Shown: positions 7,790-15,631 of the stretch, piece by piece
Layout of the letters: each line of letters begins with the position of its first letter
How positions within the stretch are numbered: position 1 is the first letter of the stretch
From: Catellatospora sp. KI3
Lineage (GTDB): Bacteria > Actinomycetota > Actinomycetes > Mycobacteriales > Micromonosporaceae
DNA: 64,000 nucleotides
Assembly: GCF_029948125.1 (NCBI RefSeq)
Contig: NZ_JASAMB010000006.1
Location: 124,001 to 188,000, forward strand
Direction of reading: 5' to 3'
Notes under the pieces: generated by a model
Told to the model about the DNA's origin: nothing
The model's database searches: none
The model's input: only the letters and a program-made list of their open reading frames with translations
Made by a program: the position numbers and the translations under genes

Positions 7790-8374
7790 TCAGCTGGCCG
7801 CGGGGCTGGCGCTGGGGCGCAGCACCGCGCAGGCCTCCATCGCCTTGACCACGGCCGGGTCGGCGGTGGACAGCTGCTGGCCCTGCTGGAATTGCACGCC
7901 GTGCTCGGCCAGGCAGTTGCGGTACGCCGCGTTGGCGCCGTTGTCGCGCCCGCCGTTGCGGAAGCCGTTGCCGCCGGGGCCGAACGAGGGCCGTACCGAG
8001 GCGCATGCCTCCTGTGCCTTCTGCCAGGCCTCCTGGGTGACGCCCTCGGGCAGGAAGTTCCCGCCGGGGAAGCCGCCGCCGGGCTGGCCGCTGGGGCGTA
8101 CGCGGTCGGTCGGGAACGCGGTCGGGAAGCCGGTCGGTCGCGCGGTCGGCCGCCCGCTGGCGTTGCCCCGGCCGCCGAAGCCGCCGCCGAAGTTGTCCGG
8201 CAGCGTGATCCCCTGCTGCTTCAAGCAGTCGGTGTACGCCGCCATCGGGTTGCCGCCGGTGTCGCCGCTCGCGGCCGGCTCGTCGCTCGAACCGCAGGCG
8301 GACAGGCCCACCAGCGCGGTCGCGGCCGCGGCGAACACCGCCACGCCGAGACGCGGACGTGTCATCAGCTTCAT
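7790..8374 (-). CDS. Cys-containing secreted lipoprotein with internal duplication
   Basis: About 194 residues beginning MKLMTRPRLG; GTG at 8386 is an alternative start. The signal peptide ends in a lipobox (VGLSAC), so it should be anchored to the outer face of the membrane. Two copies of one unit are visible. Unit 1 has AYTDCLKQQGITLP and, after a Gly/Pro-rich spacer, KAQEACASVRPS. Unit 2 has AYRNCLAEHGVQF and KAMEACAVLRPS. The conserved Cys pair in each unit probably forms a disulfide. It is divergent from the first HlyD-type adaptor gene, and I infer a role with that efflux module. No enzymatic motif is visible. Confidence 0.75.
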   Translation of the reverse strand: MKLMTRPRLGVAVFAAAATALVGLSACGSSDEPAASGDTGGNPMAAYTDCLKQQGITLPDNFGGGFGGRGNASGRPTARPTGFPTAFPTDRVRPSGQPGGGFPGGNFLPEGVTQEAWQKAQEACASVRPSFGPGGNGFRNGGRDNGANAAYRNCLAEHGVQFQQGQQLSTADPAVVKAMEACAVLRPSASPAAS

Positions 8375-8447
8375 CACGCCCCACACCTTCGGCCATCCGC
8401 CTCGACACTCCCTCGACCGAACCTCAGAGCACCCTCGGAGTCGCGAG

Positions 8448-8477
8448 TTCTGAGCTGACTCCGAGGTCGGGTGGAGG
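8448..8477 (+). promoter_or_regulatory. Candidate response-regulator site (three 11-bp-spaced repeats)
   Basis: TTCTGAGC (8448), CTCCGAGG (8459) and GGTGGAGG (8470) start exactly 11 bases apart, upstream of the adaptor gene at 8512. A CCTCGGAGT/ACTCCGAGG inverted pair (8433-8441 and 8458-8466) is also present, facing the divergent lipoprotein gene. The same periodic motif occurs at 9761-9790 and 12474-12503. Confidence 0.5.
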
Positions 8478-8511
8478 GATCACCGAGCGGGGCCCTGGAC
8501 ACTGCCCGACC

Positions 8512-9756
8512 ATGACGTTCGTTGTGCGCAAGAAGCGGCGCGGCCTGCTCGTCGCGGCCGGACTGGTCGCGGTGGCCGCGGTCGCGGCGGGTGCGGTGCT
8601 GCTGCTCGACACCGATGACGCCGCCTCCACACCGCCCGCGACGGTCCAGGTCAAGCGCGGCGACGTCACGGCATCCGTGGCCGCCTCGGGCAAGGTCGCC
8701 CCGGTAGCCACGCGCGAGCTCGGCTTCACCCTGTCCGGCACGCTGACCTCGGTGACCGTCAAGCCCGGTGACGAGGTGACGCCCGGCGAGGTGCTCGCCG
8801 CGATCGACCCTGCCGACGCCCAGGCCGCCGTCGCCGACGCGACCAACGCGCTCAGCCAGGCCCGGCAGGCGCTGACTGACGCCGAGGACGCCGCCGACGC
8901 CTCGGCCGCGGCGAAGGCGTCGGCCGCCGCGTGCGCCTCGGCGGCCGCGAAGGCCGCCGCCCTGTCCACCAGGACCAGCCCCAGCCCGAGCCCGAGCCCG
9001 AGTACGTCGGCGACCGTCGCGCCGTCGGCGTCGGCCTCTCCCCGCGCGTCGTCCGCTCCACGCCCGTCGGCGAGCTCCGGCGGCGGCTGCGGCACCACCG
9101 GCGGGTCCAGCGGCGGCGGCTCGACCGGCGGCGGTCGCGGCAGCGGCGGCGACGCCATCTACAGCGCCCAGGTCTCGGTGAACAAGGCCGAGCAGACGCT
9201 GGCCCGGGCCGAGCGCGAGCTGGCCGGTACGGAGATCACCGCGCCGGTCGCGGCCAAGGTGCTCACCGTCTCCGGCCGGGCCGGCGACGAGGTGCGCTCG
9301 GGCACGTTCATCACCCTGGGGGTGGTCGAGCAGATGATGGTCCAGGCGCAGTTCGCCGAGGCCGACGCGGTGACCCTGGCGGTCGGCCAGCAGGCCACGG
9401 TCACGCTCGCCAACCGCCCCGGCGAGACGCTGCCGATGACCGTGAGCCAGACGGCGGCGACCAGCACCTCCTCCGGCTCGTTGGTGCGGTACGAGGTGCT
9501 GCTGTCCTTCGACGGCTCGCCCGAGGGCCTGCTCATCGGCCAGAGCGCCACCGCCGCAGTGGTGCTGAACAGGGCCGAGAGCGTGCTCTACCTGCCCCAG
9601 TCGGCGGTCCGGGTGACCGGCAGCGGCACCGGCGAGGTCAAGCTCGTCGACGGCCAGGTGCGCCCGGTGACCGTGGGCCTGCGCGGCGACGGCAACGTCG
9701 AGATCGTCGCCGGGCTCGACGCGGGCGACACGGTACGGCTGAACGCCCGCTCATAG
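8512..9756 (+). CDS. HlyD/MacA-type periplasmic adaptor (efflux subunit), Ser/Pro-rich insert
   Basis: 414-residue membrane-fusion-type protein. It has an N-terminal membrane anchor (residues 10-32) and a barrel-sandwich half (TLTSVTVKPGDEVTPGEVLAAIDP). A long helical hairpin follows (residues 100-150 and 220-250), then the second lipoyl half (ITAPVAAKVLTVSGRAGDEV) and a C-terminal beta-barrel. The tip of the hairpin is replaced by a low-complexity Ala/Ser/Pro and Gly/Ser stretch (about residues 150-220), containing PSPSPSPSTS. The MTFVVRKKRR start at 8512 was chosen because the upstream in-frame extension is not protein-like. No exporter gene is directly adjacent; the ABC exporter lies at 13.7-15.6 kb. 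It probably works with that exporter or an unlinked one. Confidence 0.88.
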   Translation: MTFVVRKKRRGLLVAAGLVAVAAVAAGAVLLLDTDDAASTPPATVQVKRGDVTASVAASGKVAPVATRELGFTLSGTLTSVTVKPGDEVTPGEVLAAIDPADAQAAVADATNALSQARQALTDAEDAADASAAAKASAAACASAAAKAAALSTRTSPSPSPSPSTSATVAPSASASPRASSAPRPSASSGGGCGTTGGSSGGGSTGGGRGSGGDAIYSAQVSVNKAEQTLARAERELAGTEITAPVAAKVLTVSGRAGDEVRSGTFITLGVVEQMMVQAQFAEADAVTLAVGQQATVTLANRPGETLPMTVSQTAATSTSSGSLVRYEVLLSFDGSPEGLLIGQSATAAVVLNRAESVLYLPQSAVRVTGSGTGEVKLVDGQVRPVTVGLRGDGNVEIVAGLDAGDTVRLNARS

Positions 9757-9760
9757 ACCA

Positions 9761-9790
9761 CTCCCACGCTGCTCCCAGGGTTCTCCGAGG
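9761..9790 (+). promoter_or_regulatory. Candidate autoregulatory site: three direct repeats, 11-bp period
   Basis: CTCCCACG (9761), CTCCCAGG (9772) and CTCCGAGG (9783) start exactly 11 bases apart, with a further TTCCCAGG at 9809. The array lies just upstream of the response-regulator gene. Direct repeats at about one helical turn are the usual site architecture for OmpR/PhoB-family regulators. Confidence 0.6.
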
Positions 9791-9843
9791 TGGCGGGCGT
9801 ACATCTGGTTCCCAGGTAGCGTGGACAGAACGTGGAGGCCGCA

Positions 9844-10578
9844 GTGACACAGCCGGAACGCACCCGGACCAAGGTGCTGGTCGTCGATGACGAGACCAAC
9901 ATCTGCGCCCTCCTGTCGGCCACGCTCCGGCTGGTGGAGTTCGACGTCCGGGTCGCGCACAACGGGCGGGACGCGCTCATCACGGCCGAGGACTTCGACC
10001 CCGACCTGGTCGTCCTCGACGTGATGCTGCCGGACCTGGACGGCTTCGAGGTGGCCCGGCGGCTGCGCTCGGAGGCCCGCGCCCAGGACGGCAACCTGGT
10101 CCCGGTGCTGTTCCTGACCGCCCGCCACTCGGTCGAGGACCGCATCTCCGGCCTGACCATCGGTGCCGACGACTACGTCACCAAGCCGTTCAGCCTGGAG
10201 GAGGTCGTGCTGCGGATCCGCGCCATCCTGCGCCGCAGCCGCCCCGGCGGCGAGCAGGCCGACAGCGGGGTGCTGCGCTACGCCGACCTGGAGCTGCACG
10301 AGGACGCGCACGAGGTGCGCCGCGGCGGCAAGCTCATCGACCTGTCCCCGACCGAGTTCAACCTGCTCCGCTACCTGCTGGTCAACGCGGGCCGGGTGGT
10401 GTCCAAGGCGCAGATCCTGGACCGGGTGTGGAGCTACGACTTCGGCGGCGACGGCCGCATCGTCGAGTCGTACGTCTACTACCTGCGTAAGAAGGTCGAC
10501 AAGTGGGATCCGCCGCTGATCCACACCGTCCGCGGCGTCGGGTACGCCCTGCGGCTGCCCCGGGGTGCGCAGGAGTGA
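9844..10578 (+). CDS. OmpR/PhoB-family response regulator
   Basis: About 244 residues. Receiver domain: VLVVDDETNICALL, phospho-acceptor Asp in DLVVLDVMLPDLDGFE (near residue 56), FLTARHSVEDRISGLTIGADD and the switch Lys in DYVTKPFS. The C-terminal winged helix (residues 140-240) includes DLSPTEFNLLRYLLVNAGRVVSKAQILDRVW and the YVYYLRKKVD recognition region. GTG at 9844 is preferred over 9832 because GGAGG at 9834-9838 is correctly spaced for it. The stop overlaps the histidine kinase GTG start (GTGA), indicating translational coupling. The promoter carries 11-bp direct repeats repeated at two nearby adaptor genes, so autoregulation is likely. Confidence 0.95.
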   Translation: MTQPERTRTKVLVVDDETNICALLSATLRLVEFDVRVAHNGRDALITAEDFDPDLVVLDVMLPDLDGFEVARRLRSEARAQDGNLVPVLFLTARHSVEDRISGLTIGADDYVTKPFSLEEVVLRIRAILRRSRPGGEQADSGVLRYADLELHEDAHEVRRGGKLIDLSPTEFNLLRYLLVNAGRVVSKAQILDRVWSYDFGGDGRIVESYVYYLRKKVDKWDPPLIHTVRGVGYALRLPRGAQE

Positions 10579-12143
10579 TCCGCTCGCTGGCCCGGCCGCC
10601 GTGGCGCCGGTGGACGCTGCGTACCCGGATGGTCGTCGCGGTCGTCGGCCTGGCCGCCCTCGCCCTGGTCGTCACCAACCTCGCCGCCACCACCACGCTC
10701 AAGCACTACCTGGTCCAGCAGCTCGACAACGACATCCGGCGGTTCGGCGGCGCGCCCGGCTTCGGCGGGTTCGGCAGCGGCAACCGTCCCCAACCGACGG
10801 CGACACCCAGCACCTCGACGGAGACCGGCCGGGGCGGGCCCGGCGGTTACAGCGACCGCTTCCCGCCGGGCCTGTCGGACGTCGCCCTGTGGACCTTCGA
10901 CCGCAACGGCGAATCGCCCCGCTACGAGTCGTTCACCGGGCTCCTCCAGTCCGAGGCTCCGCAGTTCGGCAGAGGCGACGAGATCAAGCAGCTGCGCCAG
11001 AACACGCCGTTCACCGTCTCCAGCCCCTCCGGTGACGAGTTCCGGGCCATCGTCCGGCAGTCCCCCGACGGCAACTACCGCATCGCCGTCGGCTCGCTGA
11101 GCCGGGTCGAGGGCACCACCGACCTGCTGCTGTTCGGCGGGCTCGCGGTCAGCGCGCTGGTGCTGCTGCTGCTCGGCTTCGGCGCGCACCGGCTGGTGCG
11201 CATCGGTCTGCGCCCGCTCACCGAGATGGAGGAGGCGGCGGCGCACATCGCGGGCGGCGACCTGACCGCCCGGGTGCCCAGCCCCGATCCGCACACCGAG
11301 CCGGGGCGCCTCGGACTCGCGCTGAACACCATGCTGGGCCGGATCGAGTCCGCGGTGACCGCGCGTACCGAGTCCGAGCAGCGGCTGCGGCAGTTCCTCG
11401 CCGACGCCTCGCACGAGCTGCGCACCCCGCTGACCTCGATCCGGGGCTTCGCCGAGCTGTACCGGCGCGGCGGCGCCCCGCCCGGCCCGGAGCTGGACGA
11501 GACGATGTCCCGCATCGAGCAGGAGGCGTCCCGGATGGGCCTGCTCGTGGAGGACCTGCTGCTGCTCGCGGCGCTGGACGAGGAGCGCCCGCTGCAGCGC
11601 GGCCGGGTCGACCTGCTCGTCGTCGGCGCCGACACGGTCCGCGACGCGCACGTACGCAGCCCGCAGCGCAACGTCGAACTGGACGGCTTCGAGCCGGTGA
11701 CCGTGCTCGGCGACGAGCACCGGCTGCGGCAGGTGGCCACGAACCTGGTCGCCAACGCGCTCCAGCACACCCCGCAGAGTGCCCGGATCACACTGCACGT
11801 GTCGCGGCGCGATGACGACGACGACCGGGAGCGGTTCGAGCTGCCGGTGCACCGCGACCCGCTGCCCGTGGTGGCGGCAGTCGGCGCCGACCTGCCCGAG
11901 GGCATGCCGCTGGCCGTGGTCGAGGTGACCGACACCGGGCCCGGGGTGCCGCTGGAGCACGCCGAGCGCATCTTCGAACGCCTCTACCGGGCCGATCCGC
12001 ACCGGGCCCGCAGCCACGGCGGGGCCGGACTCGGCCTGGCCATCGCGACGGCGATCGTGCAGTCGCACGGTGGCCGGATCGAACTCGCCACCGCCCCGGG
12101 CGCCGGCTCGACCTTCCGCGTCCTGCTCCCGCTTGCTACTTGA
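10575..12143 (+). CDS. Sensor histidine kinase
   Basis: About 522 residues. TM1 (residues 18-38) is followed by an extracytoplasmic sensor of about 150 residues with a Gly/Pro-rich stretch, then TM2 near residue 185. A HAMP domain (residues 205-260) leads to the HisKA dimerisation helix with the phospho-acceptor His in FLADASHELRTPLTSIRGF. The HATPase_c domain has the N-box NLVANALQH, G1 VEVTDTGPGVP and G2 HGGAGLGLAIA. The GTG start overlaps the regulator stop. Its own stop codon (12141-12143) falls inside the first of two 21-bp direct repeats around a long hairpin. The sensed signal is unknown; cell-envelope or antimicrobial-peptide stress fits the exporter context. Confidence 0.95.
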   Translation: MIRSLARPPWRRWTLRTRMVVAVVGLAALALVVTNLAATTTLKHYLVQQLDNDIRRFGGAPGFGGFGSGNRPQPTATPSTSTETGRGGPGGYSDRFPPGLSDVALWTFDRNGESPRYESFTGLLQSEAPQFGRGDEIKQLRQNTPFTVSSPSGDEFRAIVRQSPDGNYRIAVGSLSRVEGTTDLLLFGGLAVSALVLLLLGFGAHRLVRIGLRPLTEMEEAAAHIAGGDLTARVPSPDPHTEPGRLGLALNTMLGRIESAVTARTESEQRLRQFLADASHELRTPLTSIRGFAELYRRGGAPPGPELDETMSRIEQEASRMGLLVEDLLLLAALDEERPLQRGRVDLLVVGADTVRDAHVRSPQRNVELDGFEPVTVLGDEHRLRQVATNLVANALQHTPQSARITLHVSRRDDDDDRERFELPVHRDPLPVVAAVGADLPEGMPLAVVEVTDTGPGVPLEHAERIFERLYRADPHRARSHGGAGLGLAIATAIVQSHGGRIELATAPGAGSTFRVLLPLAT

Positions 12144-12224
12144 CGCGCATCAGCGGCCTCGTTTGATACCTACAGGGCCTGTAGGTATCAAACGAGGCTC
12201 CGTTTGCTACTTAACGCGCATCAG
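12133..12224. repeat. 43-bp palindrome between 21-bp direct repeats
   Basis: Arms 12156-12176 and 12178-12198 are perfect 21-bp reverse complements separated by one base. The flanks TTGCTACTTGACGCGCATCAG (12133-12153) and 12204-12224 are direct repeats with one mismatch, 71 bases apart. The kinase stop codon is inside the left repeat. The arrangement looks like a small inserted palindromic element with a duplicated flank; it could also terminate the kinase transcript. Confidence 0.85.
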
Positions 12225-12248
12225 ATGTATGTCACCGAGTCGGCCGCT

Positions 12249-12446
12249 TCAGGCCGCGACTGCGGTGTACGGCCGGAACGCGATGTCCAGTTCGGCGTTC
12301 AACGCGGCGGCGAGCCGAGCCAGCAGTGGCACCGTGGGCGTCGCACCGCCCGACTCCAGGCGGGAGAGCTGCGGCTGCGTCATACCCGCACGCTCGGCCA
12401 GCTCTGCCTGCGTCAAACCTAGTTCGATCCGCCGGTCGTGATCGAC
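12249..12446 (-). pseudogene. N-terminally truncated XRE/HigA-like antitoxin remnant
   Basis: The minus-strand frame reads an XRE helix-turn-helix: LGLTQAELAERAGMTQPQLS, then RLESG, ATPTVPLLARLAAALNA and a stop at 12249-12251. This resembles HigA-type antitoxins. The residues before LGLTQ (VDHDRRIE) are shorter than in homologues, and no ATG/GTG/TTG with a ribosome site opens the frame, so it looks decayed at its 5' end. No toxin gene is adjacent. Confidence 0.6.
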
Positions 12447-12473
12447 AAAGGTGCCGGACCGGAGCGGCTGGGA

Positions 12474-12503
12474 TTCCGAGGTGGCTCCGAGGTTCGTGGG
12501 AGG
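12474..12503 (+). promoter_or_regulatory. Candidate response-regulator site upstream of exporter operon
   Basis: TTCCGAGG (12474), CTCCGAGG (12485) and GTGGGAGG (12496) start 11 bases apart, upstream of the adaptor-ATPase-permease operon. They match the arrays at 8448 and 9761 in motif, period and orientation. Confidence 0.55.
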
Positions 12504-12527
12504 TGGCGCTCAGAGGGTGCCGCGACG

Positions 12528-13694
12528 ATGCTCGCCATGCGATTCTGGCGAGCTGTCCCGCTCGGGCGGACCGCGCTGCTCAACAGCGCTCTGGTGCTGG
12601 TGCTGGTAGGCGGCGGCGTCTGGGCCTATTTCATGATCAATGGCGACGGTACGCCGGCCGCGGCGACGACCGTACGCACGGTGGCCGTGGCGCAGGGCAA
12701 GGTGACCGCGACGGTGACCGCCGACGGCACCGTGGCCTCGGCCAACACCATGTCGGCCGACTTCACCACGGCCGGCACCGTCACCGCGATCAAGGTGAAG
12801 GTCGGCGACCGGGTCGCCAAGGGCGCCACGCTGGCGACGGTCGACGCGACCGAGGTGACCGAGAACCTGGCCACCGCCAGGCGCAACCGCAGCGCGGCCG
12901 CCGAGGCGCTGGACCGGGCCGAGGACGGCGGCGACGACAGCTCGATCGCCAACGCCGAGAACCAGCTCGACCAGGCCGACGCCGCCGTGAAGTCGGCGCA
13001 GCGGGCCGTGGACGGCACGGTGCTCAAGGCCCCGATGGCCGGGACCGTGGTCGCGATCAGCGGCGCGGTCGGCGGCTCGTCGGGCGGCTCCGGCGGCGGC
13101 AGCGGTTCGAGCAGCGGCTCCTCCTCAGGGTTCGTGCAGCTGGCGGACCTGACGAAGCTGAAGGTGTCGGCCAGCGTGGCCGAGGCCGACGCCACCCGGC
13201 TCAAGCTGGACCAGGCCGCCACGGTCGCCTGGAACGCGCTCAGCGGCGTGACCGCCACCGGCCGGGTCACCGCGATCTCGCCGACGGCGAGCTCCGGCAA
13301 CACGGTGGCGTACCCGATCGAGGTGGCGCTGGACAGCATCCCGGAGGGGACCCGGCTCGGGCAGACGGTGAGCCTGACCGTGACCGTCGACGAGGTCGAC
13401 GGCGCGGTGTACGTGCCCGCGGCTGCGGTCAAGACGGCTGGTGGCCGTACCACGGTGACGGTGGTGGCCAACGGGGTGCAGGAGACGCGGGCGGTGCAGA
13501 TCGGGCTCAAGGGCGACTCGTACACGGTGATCGTGTCGGGGCTGGAGGTCGGTGAGCAGGTCGTGCTCGCGACCGTCACCAGCACGACCAACAACCAGCA
13601 GTTCCCCGGCGGCGGTCCGGGCGGGTTCACCGGCGGTGGCTTCGGCGGCGGTCCGGGCACCGGCGGCACCGGTACGAACCGGGGCACCCGATGA
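12528..13694 (+). CDS. HlyD/MacA-type adaptor of an ABC exporter
   Basis: 388-residue periplasmic adaptor protein. Membrane anchor at residues 15-38 (LNSALVLVLVGGGVWAYFMI). The barrel-sandwich halves are VTAIKVKVGDRVAKGATLATVD and LKAPMAGTVVAISG, flanking a short hairpin (residues 110-160). A Gly/Ser linker (GGSSGGSGGGSGSSSG) interrupts the lipoyl region, and a Gly-rich C-terminal tail ends the protein. ATG at 12528 or 12537 can start it. The stop overlaps the ATPase start (ATGA at 13691-13694). It pairs with the ATPase and permease that follow, like MacA in MacAB, but Gram-positive systems lack the outer-membrane channel. Likely substrates are peptides, lipids or drugs. Confidence 0.92.
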   Translation: MLAMRFWRAVPLGRTALLNSALVLVLVGGGVWAYFMINGDGTPAAATTVRTVAVAQGKVTATVTADGTVASANTMSADFTTAGTVTAIKVKVGDRVAKGATLATVDATEVTENLATARRNRSAAAEALDRAEDGGDDSSIANAENQLDQADAAVKSAQRAVDGTVLKAPMAGTVVAISGAVGGSSGGSGGGSGSSSGSSSGFVQLADLTKLKVSASVAEADATRLKLDQAATVAWNALSGVTATGRVTAISPTASSGNTVAYPIEVALDSIPEGTRLGQTVSLTVTVDEVDGAVYVPAAAVKTAGGRTTVTVVANGVQETRAVQIGLKGDSYTVIVSGLEVGEQVVLATVTSTTNNQQFPGGGPGGFTGGGFGGGPGTGGTGTNRGTR

Positions 13695-14419
13695 GCCGCC
13701 CGGTCCTGGAGGTGCAGGACATCGTCAAGACCTACGGCGAGGGCGAGGCCACCGTGCACGCCCTGGCCGGGGTCACCCTCACTGTCGAGCGCGGCGAGTA
13801 CCTGGCCATCATGGGCTCGTCCGGCTCCGGCAAGTCCACGCTGATGAACATCCTCGGCTGCCTGGACGTGCCCAGCTCGGGCACGTACCGGCTGGACGGG
13901 GTGGACGTCAGCGAGCTGAACGAGGCGCAGCTGGCGCTGGTGCGCAACCGGCGCATCGGGTTCGTGTTCCAGTCGTTCAACCTGATCCCGCGTACGAGTG
14001 CGCTGGCCAACGTGGAGCTGCCGCTGGCGTACCAGGGCGTGAAGCCCGCGGCCCGCCGCGAACGGGCCCTGGCCGCACTCGACCTGGTCGGCCTGGCGAA
14101 CCGGGCCGAGCACGACCCGAACCAGCTCTCCGGCGGCCAGCAGCAGCGCGTCGCCGTGGCGCGGGCGCTGGTCAGCGAGCCGGCGCTGCTGCTGGCCGAC
14201 GAGCCCACCGGCAACCTGGACAGCAAGTCGACCCGGGACGTGCTCGCGATCCTCGACTCGCTCAACAACGAGGGCCGCACCGTCGTGCTGATCACGCACG
14301 AGGACGAGGTGGCCGCGCACGCCCGGCGGGTGATCCGGCTGGTCGACGGCCAGATCGTCCAGGACGTGCGCAACCGGCCGCTGGACGCGGCCCGGATTCG
14401 AGAGGAGGTCGGAGCGTGA
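13691..14419 (+). CDS. ABC transporter ATP-binding protein (MacB/LolD type)
   Basis: 242-residue nucleotide-binding subunit of the exporter. Walker A is GSSGSGKSTLMN, the Q-loop region is FVFQSFNLIPRTSA, the signature is LSGGQQQRVAVARAL, Walker B is LLLADEPTGNLDS, and the switch His is in VVLITHEDEV. The family (MacB, LolD, FtsE) drives mechanotransmission-type exporters. It overlaps the adaptor by 4 bases upstream and the permease by 4 bases downstream (GTGA), so the three are translated as one unit. Confidence 0.96.
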   Translation: MSRPVLEVQDIVKTYGEGEATVHALAGVTLTVERGEYLAIMGSSGSGKSTLMNILGCLDVPSSGTYRLDGVDVSELNEAQLALVRNRRIGFVFQSFNLIPRTSALANVELPLAYQGVKPAARRERALAALDLVGLANRAEHDPNQLSGGQQQRVAVARALVSEPALLLADEPTGNLDSKSTRDVLAILDSLNNEGRTVVLITHEDEVAAHARRVIRLVDGQIVQDVRNRPLDAARIREEVGA

Positions 14420-15618
14420 GCTTCTGGGAGGTGTTCAAGTTCGCGGTGCGGGGCGTGTCCGCCAACAAGCTGCGCTCCGGCCTGACCGTGCTCGGCATCC
14501 TGATCGGCGTCGCGGCGGTGATCCTGCTGGTCGCGGTCGGCAACGGCTCGGCCAAGTCGGTCGAGGACAGCCTCAAGGCGCTGGGCACCAACACGCTGCA
14601 GGTGCAGGGCGGGCGCGGCGGCGCGACCGGCTACCGCACCGACCTGACCCTCGACATCGTCAAGGCGCTGCAGGACAAGGAGTCCGCGCCGGACGTCAAG
14701 AGCGTCTCGCCGGTCGTCAGCAGCTCGCAGACGGTCACCTTCGGCGACACCTCGTACGACGTGAACCAGGTGATCGGCACGTACCCGTCGTACTTCGAGG
14801 CCTCCAACAGCAAGGTGGGGACCGGGGGCGGGTTCACCGATGAGGACGTGGACCAGGCGTCCCGGGTGGCCGTGATCGGGGCGACCACCGCGTCGGAGGT
14901 GTTCGGCACGGTCGACCCGGTCGGGCAGCAGATCGGCATCGGCGGGCAGATCTTCTCCGTGGTCGGCGTACTGGAGAAGAAGGGCTCGACCGGCTTCAAC
15001 GACCCCGACGACGTGGTGATCGCGCCGCTGTCGGCGGTGCAGCGGGCGCTCACCGGCTACGGACCGGTCTCGTCGATCACCGTCGAGGCGGTGAACGCGG
15101 ACGCGGTCGCCTCGGCCAAGGCTGAGATCACGTCGATCCTGAACGCGAAGATGCACGTGGCGGAAGGGGCGCGCAGTACGCCGTACCAGATCCGGGACGC
15201 CTCCCAGCTGCTGGCGACCCGGACCGAGACCGCCGAGACCTTCACCGTGCTGCTGGGGGCGGTCGCCGGGATCAGCCTCGTGGTCGGCGGCATCGGCATC
15301 ACCAACATCATGATGGTGTCGGTGACCGAACGTACCCGCGAGATCGGTATCCGCAAGGCGCTCGGCGCACCGCGCCGGGTGATCCTGACCCAGTTCCTCA
15401 TCGAGGCGACGCTGCTCAGTCTCGCGGGCGGCGGATTGGGCGTCGGCGCCGCCCTGATCGGCGGCAACTTCAAGATCGTGGGCATCCAGCCCGTCATCGT
15501 GCCCAGCTCGGTGCTGCTGGCACTGGGCGTGTGCGTGGCGATCGGCCTGTTCTTCGGCAGCTACCCGGCCAGCCGCGCGGCCGGCCTGCGGCCCATCGAC
15601 GCACTCCGGTACGAGTAA
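14416..15618 (+). CDS. MacB-like ABC transporter permease
   Basis: 400-residue permease. The N-terminal amphipathic helix and TM1 are FKFAVRGVSANKLRSGLTVL followed by GILIGVAAVILLVAVGNG. A large extracytoplasmic MacB_PCD domain follows (about residues 50-260), and the C-terminal FtsX domain has three membrane segments (VLLGAVAGISLVVGGIGITN; LAGGGLGVGAALIGG; VLLALGVCVAIGLFFG). TERTREIGIRKALGA is the typical FtsX coupling segment. The GTG start at 14416 overlaps the ATPase stop. It forms an adaptor/ATPase/permease exporter downstream of the two-component system, and is probably induced by it. Confidence 0.95.
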   Translation: MSFWEVFKFAVRGVSANKLRSGLTVLGILIGVAAVILLVAVGNGSAKSVEDSLKALGTNTLQVQGGRGGATGYRTDLTLDIVKALQDKESAPDVKSVSPVVSSSQTVTFGDTSYDVNQVIGTYPSYFEASNSKVGTGGGFTDEDVDQASRVAVIGATTASEVFGTVDPVGQQIGIGGQIFSVVGVLEKKGSTGFNDPDDVVIAPLSAVQRALTGYGPVSSITVEAVNADAVASAKAEITSILNAKMHVAEGARSTPYQIRDASQLLATRTETAETFTVLLGAVAGISLVVGGIGITNIMMVSVTERTREIGIRKALGAPRRVILTQFLIEATLLSLAGGGLGVGAALIGGNFKIVGIQPVIVPSSVLLALGVCVAIGLFFGSYPASRAAGLRPIDALRYE

Positions 15619-15631
15619 GGGAGCACCTGAG

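Noticed and set aside
12438..13694. Adaptor start at 12438
   Set aside because: The first 30 codons overlap the antitoxin remnant and regulatory repeats and lack adaptor character; MLAMRFWRAV at 12528 starts directly before the membrane anchor.
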